Assembly (NCBI GenBank): GCA_030407315.1
Contig: JALQPE010000066.1
Coordinates: 1 to 37,698 of the forward strand
Source: Asparagopsis taxiformis
Lineage: Eukaryota; Rhodophyta; Florideophyceae; Bonnemaisoniales; Bonnemaisoniaceae
Direction of reading: 5' to 3'
DNA length: 37,698 bases
In this document: one piece after another, positions 21,453 to 32,280 of the stretch
Layout of the letters: each line of letters begins with the position of its first letter
How positions within the stretch are numbered: the stretch's first letter is position 1
Position numbers and translations under genes: made by a program
The notes under the pieces: model-generated
Database searches by the model: none
Told to the model about the DNA's origin: nothing
The model's input: only the letters and a program-made list of their open reading frames with translations

Positions 21453-21738
21453 CTTACAGCCGAAGCCGTTTACCCGGGATGCTTACAGCAAAGTCATCGT
21501 TACGATGACTTTGCTGTAAGGAAAGGTTTGATTACAGTGGTGAGAAAATTTTACCGGGTAAAAAAATCAGCAAGAATTTTTTACCCGGTAAAAAATTGTG
21601 GCCGCTGTAATGATTTGATTTCTTACAGCAAAGTCATCGTTACGATGACTTTGCTGTAAGAAATCAAATCATTACAGCAAAGTCATCGTAACGATGACTT
21701 TGCTGTCAGCACCCCAGCGAAACTGCATCATCTGTAAG
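21453..21738. repeat. Nested palindromic repeat element, 286 bp
   Basis: Counterpart of 7947-8182, 50 bp longer through one extra type-1 hairpin near 21640-21690. Confidence 0.85.
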
Positions 21739-21959
21739 CCTTCCTCACCTCAATGTTGTAACCAAAGACGACTGCGATATTACCTTGTTCTATTCTAGTA
21801 GTGCCCACCATAGTTTCCTCCCCTTCTCATATTAAATTGAGTATTGTATATCTCTGGACCCGTCTACATACGCAAACGTCATGTACTAGCCTAACTTTCA
21901 TCGTTTACTTGAAGGCGGCCTTGATGCCTGCCATAGAATGCTATTAAGAACTAATTTCA

Positions 21960-24900
21960 TCAGATATCTAAACGCTCCCAGTAGTTGACATTGAAGGGAG
22001 GCTGTAGCAACTTCTCCCTGGAAGTTCGCAGTGATAGATGGGACCGGATAGGATGCTGGTACCTCACCGAAGAACGACCCTCCGCGAATCCCATTCCTCC
22101 GTGATACACGTCCGTTCGGCATACAAGCAGGGAATACGGTGGGATGCGCACGTTCGTCACTGGCACGCGGTACTTGTCTTTCGCTGGATGACTTAGGCAC
22201 ACATGGCTGAACTTGGCGATACGAATGATGAACCCATCCGCACCAGCAGCCATCATGAAATATGATGGCGAGTTGAGAGGACCAGTTCCAGTTCCCTCAC
22301 GGACGGGAACATCGGTATGCATAAGTTGCTCCTGACTACCTTCTGCGGTCAAAATCAGACGAAGACCCGTTTCTGGAAAGACCACCGCTTCTTCTCTTCC
22401 AAACCCGAGCTTCAGGTTCTCCGCACAAATCGCCTTACCTAGCTCCAGAATCAGCTTGTTCCTGTACTGCCGCGCGCTTTCTTGCTCAAGGTCATCGCAG
22501 ATGCTTTTCCGGTCCGTCTTGAATACACCAGTGCTGTCTTTCGGTCGAAGTGGTTTCCACGGGTTCTTCTGACTTGCACTTGAGCCACTTGTAGTACCTT
22601 GGAATGTGCTGGCCATCTGTGTGAATAACTCGTGCGTAGCTGCTCCCACTGTAGTAGAAGAGAAAATGTCTTGCAACACCACGTAACCAAGCTCGTCGAT
22701 CATTCTTCTCTGGTAGCTGAAGTATTGTTGGCTTTCACAAGAACCGAGGGGACATACCAAAGTAGAGTAGCCTGCAGCTGCTTCCATTATCTCCGTCCGG
22801 ATTGTATCAATGTCTTCTTCTGTGATATAATACTTCATTCTCGAGTTGGAAGGAACGCATAAAGGCAGCTTCTCAGGTATGTCCTCTGCGAATGTGCGGT
22901 CTGGAAGGGAGTTTTCTTGCTCGTCAGTGAAGAGTGGTGCTTCTTCTCCAGTCGTTCGTTCTCTTGCATTGACTCTACTCTTCTTTTCCCGGGGAGGCCC
23001 AATCTCAATGTTGTCATCCGGCGTATTGGGCTCAGAAAACTTCGCGCTAGTATCTTCCCTTCTTCGCTTCTTATCCAACCTGGACTCGTTTTCATCGCCG
23101 CTTCCACCAGAACTCCTGCTTCTTCCCGAATTCTCCTTGTCCACTTCGGCCGGGCTAGTGCTGTAAGTTTCTGGTGTCCTGATTCGAAGTTTCAATATCA
23201 CAGAGCGGTTCTGCGCATCTCCAGCTTGTTGTCCAGGCGTGTCTATGTCCATGCGACCACTATTGTCCAAGTTGATATCCAGACTTTGCGTATCGCCGCT
23301 TTGTTTCCTTCCCTGAGGAAGATCTTCTCTGACAATCCTTCCCGGCGAATTATCCCTGGCACGACTTTCCCGCTCTGCCCTTGAAGCTGAAAGACGTTCC
23401 TGTTCTTTTTGGAGAACAGCAAGACGTTCTGCTTCCCTCTTCTCAGCTGCTGCAAGACGCGTGGCAGGACGTTCCTGTCCTCCCTCTTTTGCTGCGGCAG
23501 GACGGTCTTCTGCTTCTTTCGGGGTGCTCAGAGGTGCCTCTTCTATTGCTTTCGTCGCGACAGCAGGAATCACTTCTTCAGCCACCACATTTGGAGTAAT
23601 TTCCTGTTCTTCCTCCACAACAGCAGAAACTTCCTGCTCTGCTTGGGCTTCGGCAGATACTCCTTCTTCTGCTTGAACAGGACCAGAAGTTTCCACAGTT
23701 TCCTTCTCTGTAGAATTATTTCCCTGTTCTGCGGCAGTAGGTGCTTCTTCGTCTTCTGCTTTGGCGCCATCAACAAGTGCTTTTTCTATTTCTCCGGGGG
23801 TCATGCGATTCCGTTCCCTCTCCTCCTCCGCTTTCGTCTCCTGCATTGCCTTTGTCCCGGTAGCATATTCCAGTTTGTCGTAAAAACTGTTTGTAAACAT
23901 CCCGTTCTTGGTTCTCAGACTGCTTCTGTCTACCACGTCGTCATGAAAGTCGACAAGGACGAATACAATGCGCTCTCCAATGCGATGATCATTATCCCCG
24001 ACCTCCTTCGCGTTTTCTGCTGCCAAATCCGTTCGCACGAATTCCTCCATCGTTGCAGAGTTCAACCACTTGCGGACGACCTCTGCCATATCATAGATGG
24101 CCAACAGAGCCAGTAGCCAAGTGCGCATCGTGAACGGACTTCCGCTTCCGATATTTCTGACAAGTCCTCTCTTCCTCCTCATCCTTGTCCACGACGCTGT
24201 CATCTCGAGCACAAACCACTGGAACCACTCCTTATCGCGCGTCCCGCGTCCGTCCGTGCCATTGCGGAATATTGCGTTATTGACAAGATCGAGCACGCAC
24301 CCGTACATATCGGCAGAGTCAATTCGAGAAAAGTCCGGATCTCTTCCCTCGGTTCTTGCATCCTCGATTTCTCTGTTCCTATCCAAAGCATTGTAAACGC
24401 TAGGGATAGAGCTCCAGTACACGAAAGCAACGCTGTCTGTGCGATTGAACCCCTTCGCAATGTTGATGTACTGCCTATACGAGTTCTCCGAACGGTTCCT
24501 GTCGGACGGCAGAATATAGCTCACTTCTTTCAGAATAGGAATAAGCCGGACAACAGGAAGATCCATCTCGTTGGAAAACCTGAGAAACTCTATGACCGCA
24601 CACACATTGTCGGCAATGCTCACAGAAGCGACATCGTGAGTTTGTATATTGGCTTCGAGAGACAGTTTCAGAACCTCCAGCGCATCGAAAATTAGACGCC
24701 CGTTCGGCGCAATCAACTGTTGTACCCAAACCAATTCCAAGGAATCCCTGTTCTTTCCTGAGTACTTCTCCAGGCATAGTTGCAGAGCAGCTATGCGATG
24801 AGAGCCATCGATGCAGTAAAACTCGTCTCCTTCGTTATCTTCCATTTTGCAGACTGTAATCATAGTTCCAGTGGTAGAGAAACCTCTATCCATGAAAATG

Positions 24901-25220
24901 CTGGCCAGTTCGTTTACACGACCCGGTCGCACCAAACGGGAGGTCACTGTCGGAAATTTCACTTTGCGAGGATCAACTTGCACTTTAGAAGAGCTGTACT
25001 GAGCAATAGTGATGCTTTTCTCTTCAGCAGAAGGAGAATTGCTCTTCTCCGCTGTAGTATTCATGATACTATTGTCTCCCATTGTAATTCCTGCAATCTC
25101 AGTTCGTTCAATCGGTTCTCTGTTCAAATGTTGTGTAGACGATGAAATCCACAATTGTGGTACCTCCGAGTGCGCTTCCCGTCTCTCAGCTTCCTCTCTT
25201 ATACTGTCCGGACAAGACAT
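21960..25220 (-). CDS. Gene 2, intact ParB-like / 2OG-Fe(II) dioxygenase-like fusion, copy 2 (1086 aa)
   Basis: This is the reference copy for the family. Residues about 88-180 form a ParB/Srx-like domain (LVRPGRVNELASIFMDRGF, then IDGSHR at 137-142). Residues about 180-470 are helical. About 470-760 is a charged E/R/K-rich linker, probably disordered or coiled. The C-terminal module from about 800 begins SRMKYYI and has DELGYVVLQDIF (typical of the start of phytanoyl-hydroxylase-like folds). HTD at 968-970, H1040 in YHGGMGF and R1053 in VRYQHP match the HxD...H...R set that binds iron and 2-oxoglutarate. A hydrophobic strand FIIRIAKFSHVC lies between. The start is ATG at 25220; ATG at 25082 (MGDNSIMN, A at -3, G at +4) is a better context and the only one usable in copy 1. 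Substrate unknown; an oxidised DNA base or a histone is conceivable. Confidence 0.85.
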   Translation of the reverse strand: MSCPDSIREEAERREAHSEVPQLWISSSTQHLNREPIERTEIAGITMGDNSIMNTTAEKSNSPSAEEKSITIAQYSSSKVQVDPRKVKFPTVTSRLVRPGRVNELASIFMDRGFSTTGTMITVCKMEDNEGDEFYCIDGSHRIAALQLCLEKYSGKNRDSLELVWVQQLIAPNGRLIFDALEVLKLSLEANIQTHDVASVSIADNVCAVIEFLRFSNEMDLPVVRLIPILKEVSYILPSDRNRSENSYRQYINIAKGFNRTDSVAFVYWSSIPSVYNALDRNREIEDARTEGRDPDFSRIDSADMYGCVLDLVNNAIFRNGTDGRGTRDKEWFQWFVLEMTASWTRMRRKRGLVRNIGSGSPFTMRTWLLALLAIYDMAEVVRKWLNSATMEEFVRTDLAAENAKEVGDNDHRIGERIVFVLVDFHDDVVDRSSLRTKNGMFTNSFYDKLEYATGTKAMQETKAEEERERNRMTPGEIEKALVDGAKAEDEEAPTAAEQGNNSTEKETVETSGPVQAEEGVSAEAQAEQEVSAVVEEEQEITPNVVAEEVIPAVATKAIEEAPLSTPKEAEDRPAAAKEGGQERPATRLAAAEKREAERLAVLQKEQERLSASRAERESRARDNSPGRIVREDLPQGRKQSGDTQSLDINLDNSGRMDIDTPGQQAGDAQNRSVILKLRIRTPETYSTSPAEVDKENSGRSRSSGGSGDENESRLDKKRRREDTSAKFSEPNTPDDNIEIGPPREKKSRVNARERTTGEEAPLFTDEQENSLPDRTFAEDIPEKLPLCVPSNSRMKYYITEEDIDTIRTEIMEAAAGYSTLVCPLGSCESQQYFSYQRRMIDELGYVVLQDIFSSTTVGAATHELFTQMASTFQGTTSGSSASQKNPWKPLRPKDSTGVFKTDRKSICDDLEQESARQYRNKLILELGKAICAENLKLGFGREEAVVFPETGLRLILTAEGSQEQLMHTDVPVREGTGTGPLNSPSYFMMAAGADGFIIRIAKFSHVCLSHPAKDKYRVPVTNVRIPPYSLLVCRTDVYHGGMGFAEGRSSVRYQHPIRSHLSLRTSREKLLQPPFNVNYWERLDI

Positions 25221-26296
25221 TCCCTACCTACGTTCAGTCCTGATGAACCTTACGCTGCACCCGCTCAGCACCTCTGACTCTACCTGATCCTGATACCTCC
25301 ACAAAGCGTTTAGCCCTTTCCATCAATCTACACCTAATAGTATGTACCTCTAGCGCATATAATGCAATCGAACCCGTTTACCTCACCACGTCAATTATCA
25401 TTCATATTCCAACAACCTATTTCATCCACACTCTCCACCTCGCTTCTTCTTCCGTACCATTGATTCCTATCAATCGATTCTACGTGAGTTTTATACATTT
25501 ACTACGATCCACCTCTCCTACAAGTCTGAAAAATTCATTTCTACACTAACTTTTGCTACTCACAAATGAACGGTTCCCGTGCAGGCCACTGCTTGAATTT
25601 CTTCCTATTGGCGTACTCGGCTGCAAAGGATTCATAGACTATTTAAACGGTGATCATATAAATGGTTTTCAATGTGCTCCAATGGACAATACACCAAAGA
25701 ACATCAATATGAATTCATTTCAACTACCTATTCACTACTGCGATTCAGTTTTCTTGCATACCAAATCTCATTGCCTTCCTACCCTAGTCGATTCAAAATG
25801 CTTCCTCTTCGTCAGTTGATCAATATTCCTTATTCCTTACAACGAGCAGGTCCTCTGGACATCCTAAAGTTGGTTACTTAACCTTAACTATCGATGAATT
25901 TGCTGTAATGAAACGTTTTCTTACAGCAAAGTCATCGTTACGATGACTTTGCTGTAAGAAAGCAAATCATTACAGCGGCCACAATTTTTTTACCCGGTAA
26001 AATTTCTTGCTGATTTTTTACCCGGTAAAAAATTCTTCACCCACTGCAAGGAAACGGTTCCTTACAGCAAATCATTACAGCTGCCACGATTTTTTTACCC
26101 GGTAAAACATTCTTGGCCACTGTAATGGAAACGTTTTCTTACAGCAAAGTCATCGTAACGATGACTTTGCTGTAAGCATACCTCCCTCCATCCTCTCAGA
26201 TCCTCTCCCCACTACTTTGCACCAATCCACCACCGCCCTAGAGTGTACAATTCATATGTGATGCATCTGGTTATTCATTTTATTCTTCCCTAAAAA
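25221..26296. other. Intergenic spacer between gene 2 and transposase, copy 2
   Basis: Counterpart of 11526-12679. There is no supported gene; the only structure is the palindromic repeat at 25891-26176. Confidence 0.6.
25891..26176. repeat. Nested palindromic repeat element, 286 bp
   Basis: Counterpart of 12326-12559. It contains a complete type-1 hairpin near 25920-25958 that copy 1 has lost, followed by type-2 hairpins and a terminal type-1 hairpin. Confidence 0.85.
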
Positions 26297-29200
26297 TCAT
26301 GCAGCCCTCGGTGGAAATCCGTCTCGCCTACATAGTGCATATATCTCTCCACCCTCCAGCAGTCCGGGTCCGTGCCTTACCTCCCTCATGTTCTCATCAT
26401 ATTCGCATACACTCCCATTGCAATAGTGCATACCAAACACCTCAGTGACTCCCTCACTCATCTCCACAATTACTGTTCGTCGCCTCTCTTCGACCTTGAA
26501 CACTCCTTCATCAGTTTTTTGCAAACCCAGGCAAACTCCATAAGCTGTACCTTGCTCATCTCTCGCACTCTCGTTCCTCAGGATAAAGAACGCTAGAACA
26601 ATAAAAAACCGCGGTTCATAATTAATTCTTCCCCGCATTATCTCTGATGTGAGACGAGACGCCGGGTACAGAATCGCTTGTGAAGTTGCACCATCCTCAC
26701 ATTTCATCTGTTCAGGGCAAACAGCATGGATGATAGCTCCTGATTCTAGAGAGCCAGACCTCTGCACTGTTTTCCTTCCCCACTCTGTCGTAGTGCTTCT
26801 AGAAACTCTTCTCACCCATTCGGCATACTTTCCACACCCGCTTGTTCCGCTTCCGTACCTTTCGGTAAAGAACCGTTTGAAAACACCTACAGCACCCTCT
26901 GCCATATCACATTTTCCATTCATGTACTCCTTGACCTCGTCAATAGATATACCTCCATGCCCTCTCCACGTCACAATTTCACCATCCGCCGACAATATCT
27001 TTCCTCGACGCTGGGAGAGAAGCTGGAGAACCGGTTCCTGGAAGCAGTTTTTCACTACCTCGTCTTCCACATCTATTTCTCTCCCTAGCTCCTGTGAAAG
27101 AACGTTGACCATTTGAGAGCATTCGGACGAGGACCAATGTTGTGGCTCCATGCCGATTTCGCGCAAAACAATGGCCACTCTCGTCTGCCAGTCATCCGCA
27201 AGAACTAATTCCAGCGCTGAAAGCTGTTCGCTTTGGTGATTGGACATTCTCACACCTTTCTTCAGCGGCTGATGCATCCGTTCGAATATAAGCTCCTGCA
27301 CGTGCTTCACAGAGCCGTAGGCAGGAAGCGTATGAACACAAAACTCGACAAGACGATGAACATTAGGCTTGTCCAAATGTGCTCCTGCTCCCTTCACTTT
27401 CCGACAATACTCATTCAACGTCTCCACGTAGTCTACAGTTCTTCCCAGAATGTATTCATTCCTGCCACCTTCTCCGTCAGCCGTCTCTACTTCATGGGGA
27501 CCGTCTTTCCACCATACGGGCATGAAACTAATACACGAAACCAGCTTCTGAAACATCACTACTAGTTTGACGGCCCCATCAAATTTTTCACGATGACCTT
27601 CCCCTTTCCCATCCATCATTCGAGCTGCGTTTTCGAATGCCATAGGTGCTATCAGAAGCACACTGAATATGTCACTCATGTTCATGGAAAGCAGATTGTT
27701 GGTTCCAAATAAACGGTTCTGCCTTCCCATCCTGAACTTCTTCAGAGCGCCCAGAATTTGCAATTCAGCTACCTCTCGAATTCGTGGGCTGGCAGCTGAA
27801 ATACAAGCGTTCAGTACATCTTGTGCCAGTCCAGACAATAGATGGTCAGGTGCTATCACTGCGGAACGGTACGGGTCAAAAATTGCTGGGACAACTGAAA
27901 CTCCGTTTTCCGTCTTCGGTACTTCTTCCTGCACTGCTTCCAAGGAAGTGCTCAGGACATGAAATGGTAAATCTTCCCCTTCTTCTGCAGCCAGTCCGAG
28001 AGTGCGAAGCTGGGTTTCTGTGGCATCCTTACGTGTCGATGCATTCCGATACTTGCTCCTGGCATGCGTCGATGTTTGCCCGTTCACTACCGAAGTGTAT
28101 GCATTCTTCGTGCCACCAGTACTGCTCAGGTCATATTTGCGGAAACTGCAGATGTGGCACGGAGAGTTTGATGTGTGTCCAAGAACATCCAGGGTATGTG
28201 AAACTGCAGGATAGTCTCCAATGCTCCCCACTGGGTCTAGAAATACCACAACATCTTCTCCCTCTGCATTTTTCGTTGGGAAACCCTCTGTGCTTCCTCG
28301 CACTATATCTTGAACGATATATCGCAATACACAATTTGTGGACACTCCCGGAGGTGGCAAACCAATCACTCGAACCGCTTGGTAGCTTCCCCTTTTCCGA
28401 GGCGGTAGATTGAGAGGTAACATATAGCATCCACCAAAACTTCCCTTCCTGCTTGTGAATGGTTCAAAGTCATCCGTGTAAAGGAGAAATCGGTAAACAA
28501 AGTAGTTTCGACCATCCTCCAGCTTTCCCCAACATGGTGCATCTTCTCGCGGAGACGCTGGGTGCCATTGCGACCTGTGGTCTCCGAAACCATCCGAGAA
28601 CACCCCTGAAACACGAATTTCTTCATAGTTGGGGCTTCCTAGTCTATCGGGCGGGTTTCTGGCTTCAGCAAAGCTCGCGCCCGGTGAAAAGCAAAGTAAC
28701 ATGGTGGATGCTTCTCCGACCTGCTCTTTCAAATACCTGTTCACCAATACGACGTGTGGAACAATATCACCCTCTTCCATTCCAATTGGTAATAGAACGG
28801 TTATCACGTCCCCAGCTCGTGTTCCTTTTCCCTTGGCTCCTGCTCCGATTACACATTGCGATATCGCTCGCAGAGCATGCTGCCTCTCCCATTCCAATAG
28901 ATGTGACATTCGCGGCTGCAGATATTTTTCGACATGCACATCATGCTCACCGTCGTGTCGAGCCTCATAGGTAACTATGGTCCTAGCATGAAGTTCCCAC
29001 AACGACGTAACCGCCACTCTTCTCCTCTTCGGTTTCCCACCATCTCTGTCATTCTTCCTGAACCCTTTTGCTCTTTCGATGACGGCAACCTGACGAGCTC
29101 CTGGATGACATCGGATTCGAATTGCTGTTCCATCAGGTACATAAATGTGCTTCAAACCCTTTTTCCCATCGCTGTCAATGGGAACAACTGCTGTGCGAAC

Positions 29201-30100
29201 GAATGGGTCGCTCAAAACACCCCTCCTGCACTTTGCAATGAACGAATCTTCAATGCTGCACTCTGCGGTTGATTTTTCTCCTTCCGAGCTTCGATTGTTC
29301 GCATCACTGCGGAATGCTTTAAAGATTGGTCGAGTCTGGACATCTTTCAGAGCCCATGTGCTTGGGAGTACAATACGAACTTTCGCCATTCCTCCACAAT
29401 TGTCTCTGTCATCTGTTGTTCCACGGGTTCCTACTGCACCTCGATGCTGTGCAGCTCTTGCTCCGCTCTTTCGAAGGTCTATCGGAAACTCGATGTCACA
29501 GCTCTTTGCATAGCAGTGTTTCCTCAAGAATGGTAGTATCTTCTGTCGCATCACAGAGTCCGACGGGACGTGCTCACTTGGATCTCTGCGGAAATTCATT
29601 CCGAACAGGGTACCTTCATAGTGGGCTCTTGTCATTCTTTGAGTTCCACTCAGCTGAAGAGCCCCATACATCGCAGGCCATTGTAGTAATGCCTTGAAAT
29701 CACCACATGCTTCATCCCCAGCATTTCGGTCTATCGGGCCTCCAGTTGAAATGGAATCAGAACCTCGTCCGGTTGCTTCTTCCGATTCCATTAGCGTGCT
29801 CGATGCTACGTAGATGTCACTTCCAGCTTCATCGTTGTTGCTGTACACATCAATACAACCTTCTATTGTGTCACCCATAGGGATTGGGGACTCCAATAGG
29901 TCATCTGTGGTACACTCACGTCGTAGCTCATTACCTCTCGGGATTTCTTTGTTCATGCAGGCTGCATCACTGCTGCGGATTTCTCCCTGCAGTTTCCCAG
30001 GAAGCTGTTTACTGGGACTGGCCACATTGAGTGAATCGAATCTCGCCTTTGTCCTACGACTTGTGGTTTTCTTTCGAATAGGAGTCCGTCTCGGAGCCAT
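26297..30100 (-). CDS. CACTA/Plavaka-type DDE transposase, copy 2 (1267 aa)
   Basis: Intact ORF of the same length as copy 1, with every catalytic signature kept (YTDDFEPF, GDYPAV plus PCHIC, LIFERMHQPLKK). Differences from copy 1 are a few bases, including MK for RT near residue 1148. The preservation of two full-length 1267-aa frames, while the gene 1 copies have several indels, suggests either recent duplication or continued selection on the transposase. This copy lies nearest the element end at 32639 and is transcribed away from it, the usual arrangement in CACTA elements: end, subterminal repeats, promoter, transposase. Confidence 0.85.
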   Translation of the reverse strand: MAPRRTPIRKKTTSRRTKARFDSLNVASPSKQLPGKLQGEIRSSDAACMNKEIPRGNELRRECTTDDLLESPIPMGDTIEGCIDVYSNNDEAGSDIYVASSTLMESEEATGRGSDSISTGGPIDRNAGDEACGDFKALLQWPAMYGALQLSGTQRMTRAHYEGTLFGMNFRRDPSEHVPSDSVMRQKILPFLRKHCYAKSCDIEFPIDLRKSGARAAQHRGAVGTRGTTDDRDNCGGMAKVRIVLPSTWALKDVQTRPIFKAFRSDANNRSSEGEKSTAECSIEDSFIAKCRRGVLSDPFVRTAVVPIDSDGKKGLKHIYVPDGTAIRIRCHPGARQVAVIERAKGFRKNDRDGGKPKRRRVAVTSLWELHARTIVTYEARHDGEHDVHVEKYLQPRMSHLLEWERQHALRAISQCVIGAGAKGKGTRAGDVITVLLPIGMEEGDIVPHVVLVNRYLKEQVGEASTMLLCFSPGASFAEARNPPDRLGSPNYEEIRVSGVFSDGFGDHRSQWHPASPREDAPCWGKLEDGRNYFVYRFLLYTDDFEPFTSRKGSFGGCYMLPLNLPPRKRGSYQAVRVIGLPPPGVSTNCVLRYIVQDIVRGSTEGFPTKNAEGEDVVVFLDPVGSIGDYPAVSHTLDVLGHTSNSPCHICSFRKYDLSSTGGTKNAYTSVVNGQTSTHARSKYRNASTRKDATETQLRTLGLAAEEGEDLPFHVLSTSLEAVQEEVPKTENGVSVVPAIFDPYRSAVIAPDHLLSGLAQDVLNACISAASPRIREVAELQILGALKKFRMGRQNRLFGTNNLLSMNMSDIFSVLLIAPMAFENAARMMDGKGEGHREKFDGAVKLVVMFQKLVSCISFMPVWWKDGPHEVETADGEGGRNEYILGRTVDYVETLNEYCRKVKGAGAHLDKPNVHRLVEFCVHTLPAYGSVKHVQELIFERMHQPLKKGVRMSNHQSEQLSALELVLADDWQTRVAIVLREIGMEPQHWSSSECSQMVNVLSQELGREIDVEDEVVKNCFQEPVLQLLSQRRGKILSADGEIVTWRGHGGISIDEVKEYMNGKCDMAEGAVGVFKRFFTERYGSGTSGCGKYAEWVRRVSRSTTTEWGRKTVQRSGSLESGAIIHAVCPEQMKCEDGATSQAILYPASRLTSEIMRGRINYEPRFFIVLAFFILRNESARDEQGTAYGVCLGLQKTDEGVFKVEERRRTVIVEMSEGVTEVFGMHYCNGSVCEYDENMREVRHGPGLLEGGEIYALCRRDGFPPRAA

Positions 30101-31059
30101 CTTGATGTTTTTGTTCTTTTCTTCTTCGCTCAGTTTTGTTGCATAGAATACAACTCTAAACTTCTATGACATGACTACTATCTCAATACAGTACTACTAC
30201 TTTTAACCGTTACGAAACCTTTCCAGGCTTTCATTCGATCCAATGAACTGGTTCACCACAATGCTTTGCCCTATGCTCATTGCTTTATGCACATTGATTG
30301 CTATTTCATCCGGACTCAACATCGTTTTGCTATCTTGTATCGCATCCCCTAACCACAAACCCAGCCAAGATGTATCCATTTCCGGAAAACGGCCGTTTAT
30401 TTCGCAGTGATGCTCTAGGCACTAATACTGAATCTGATTTTCTCATACACGTACTTCCTACTCGTATACTCTACCATTTTCGGCCCTATTTACAAGTTGA
30501 AAGCACAATCTCTCGTTGAATCGTACTCGGTGTGATATCTTAAATTAGCATAAATTTATATATTGCAATGCAGATTCACTGCTCGCTTGCAACATGAAAA
30601 TTATAAAATTTCTCCCACACTGCTGTTTCCTAGCCGCCCACATCCACGTGGCCCGCTTTGACTGCCTGCCAAGTGTGCTCAGAGCATGCAATGACGTCAT
30701 CGATATATACCGTCCAAATCATCACTGGAAGCGCGGACTCCTCGTCCAGGAAAGTGCGCCATTTTTCCTACTCCTCGCCTCCCCCTTTCCAGTAGGCCCC
30801 ATATGCTAGTGTTTTTCCTATATTTCTGTAGTGATGACGTCATTATAGACTAGAGAAGGCGGTAGAAGATACAATAATTTTGCGCCTGTTCTGCCAGGTC
30901 ATGTGCTTCAAAGCGTAATTCGCACCCTAGGTATCGTTTTTCTGGGCCTCCCATCGCACCGCTCCGTTTCAAATTCATCCCTCTATTGTTAGAGTACACG
31001 TCATTTCCGCCCGCAGAGTGCTACTTAAACAACAGATTCTGGAGATCCCTGTTTCCATC
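30101..31059. promoter_or_regulatory. Upstream region of the transposase gene, copy 2
   Basis: Counterpart of 16484-17440, with the two TGACGTCA palindromes kept at 30692-30699 and 30835-30842. There is no supported gene. Confidence 0.4.
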
Positions 31060-31200
31060 TTCATATCCGTCGGAAGCAAAGCCAGAACCCTGGCCGTGGA
31101 AGCCGTATAGATCATCTAAACTGCTTCCAAAGCGTAAGTTGTAGATCATCAATACGGCTCCCAAGGCCAAAGTTGTTGCTTTGTCTCCGACGGATATGAA
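31060..31200. repeat. Imperfect 141-bp inverted repeat, copy 2
   Basis: Same inverted repeat as 17441-17581. The left arm has several extra substitutions (GGAAGCAAAGCCAGAACCC in place of GGAAACAAAGCAACAACTC), so hairpin pairing is weaker here. Substitutions are unusually concentrated in this stretch compared with the surrounding duplicate. Confidence 0.75.
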
Positions 31201-31531
31201 CCATGATGGTACGTTTCCACAACTCACGCCACTAACCCAGTTTTCTATTCGTTTTCTCTTTCTCAGGTTTCCAGTCGGTGAGTGTTCCAATTCTACTTTC
31301 ATTTATCTTTCTCTCTTACCACTTCTCCACTAATTTTCTTTTCTGCCTGTGAGTACATATCTCAATTTGGGATGCAATGGTATTTGTTAAGGTACGTTAG
31401 TCTCCTAATCACCATCAATTTCCCTCTCCAATTCAACGTCACTAACTTGTTTCCTTTCTCTACATCATTTTTTCTTCTTCTCTTCATTTCCTAGCTTATT
31501 CATGCAGCTCAATCAGTTGATAGATTTCTAG
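31145..31531 (+). CDS. Candidate spliced small gene, copy 2
   Basis: Same exon and intron arrangement as 17526-17912 (introns 31209-31266, 31278-31353, 31392-31494; stop TAG 31529-31531). Splice sites, branch-like CACTAAC/T motifs and the downstream exons are unchanged. The first exon differs by a few substitutions that leave the frame open. Tentative for the same reasons as copy 1. Confidence 0.3.
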
Positions 31532-31901
31532 ACTTTTCTAGTAGTTTTAGTTTTACTCGTCGGAATAGTGTTAGTTGTAGTAGCATTTTTAACATAGGGA
31601 TTGTTTATTCTCAATGTAGCCTGCGCAAATAAACAAATCCAGAGTGAAGCTTCCCATATCGCACCCTCTTAGATTGCTACCTATCCTACCGCGTATACCT
31701 CTCGCTAGCTCATAGTCACTACGAAATAAAAATTCCTAGCCGTACTATTCTGTCCATTCCCATATGAATACCGTCCATGCCCCATCCTCATAGCGCTAGA
31801 ACTGCCTTCCTCTACCCCAGAAAGATGCCCACGACAGCGTGACGCTCCATCTCATCCACCACTCCCAGACACCGAATTTTACTATATCAGGACACTACTT
31901 T
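31532..31901. other. Spacer before the array, copy 2
   Basis: This stretch, and its counterpart 17913-18282, shows nothing recognisable apart from a CACTAC just before the array (31893 and 18274). Confidence 0.5.
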
Positions 31902-32280
31902 TACTGTCTCCAGGTGCTGCCCAGGGCAGCACGAAATACTGTCTCCAGGTGCTGCCCAGGGCAGCACAAAGTACTGTCTACAGGTACTGCCCAGGACAGT
32001 GAAAATCACTGTCTCCAGGTGCTGCCCAGGGCAGCACGAAATACTGTCTACAGGTGCTGCCCAGGGCAGCAAAAAGTACTGTCTACAGGTGCTGCCCAGG
32101 GCAGCACAAAGTACTGTCTACAGGTACTGCCCAGGACAGTGAAAATCACTGTCTCCAGGTACTGCCCAGGGCAGCACAAAGTACTGTCTACAGGTGCTGC
32201 CCAGGGCAGCACAAAGTACTGTCTACAGGTGCTGCCCAGGGCAGCACAAAGTACTGTCTACAGGTGCTGCCCAGGACAGT
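31902..32280. repeat. 35-bp minisatellite / subterminal repeat array, copy 2 (about 11 units)
   Basis: Same two unit types as 18283-18976, in a shorter array. The difference from copy 1 is an exact multiple of the unit (nine), as expected of unequal exchange or replication slippage. Confidence 0.9.

Larger units (their letters stand above)
20384..21959. other. Intergenic spacer, copy 2
   Basis: Counterpart of 6991-8403. It contains two enlarged palindromic repeat elements (20589-20911 and 21453-21738) and no supported gene. Confidence 0.6.
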
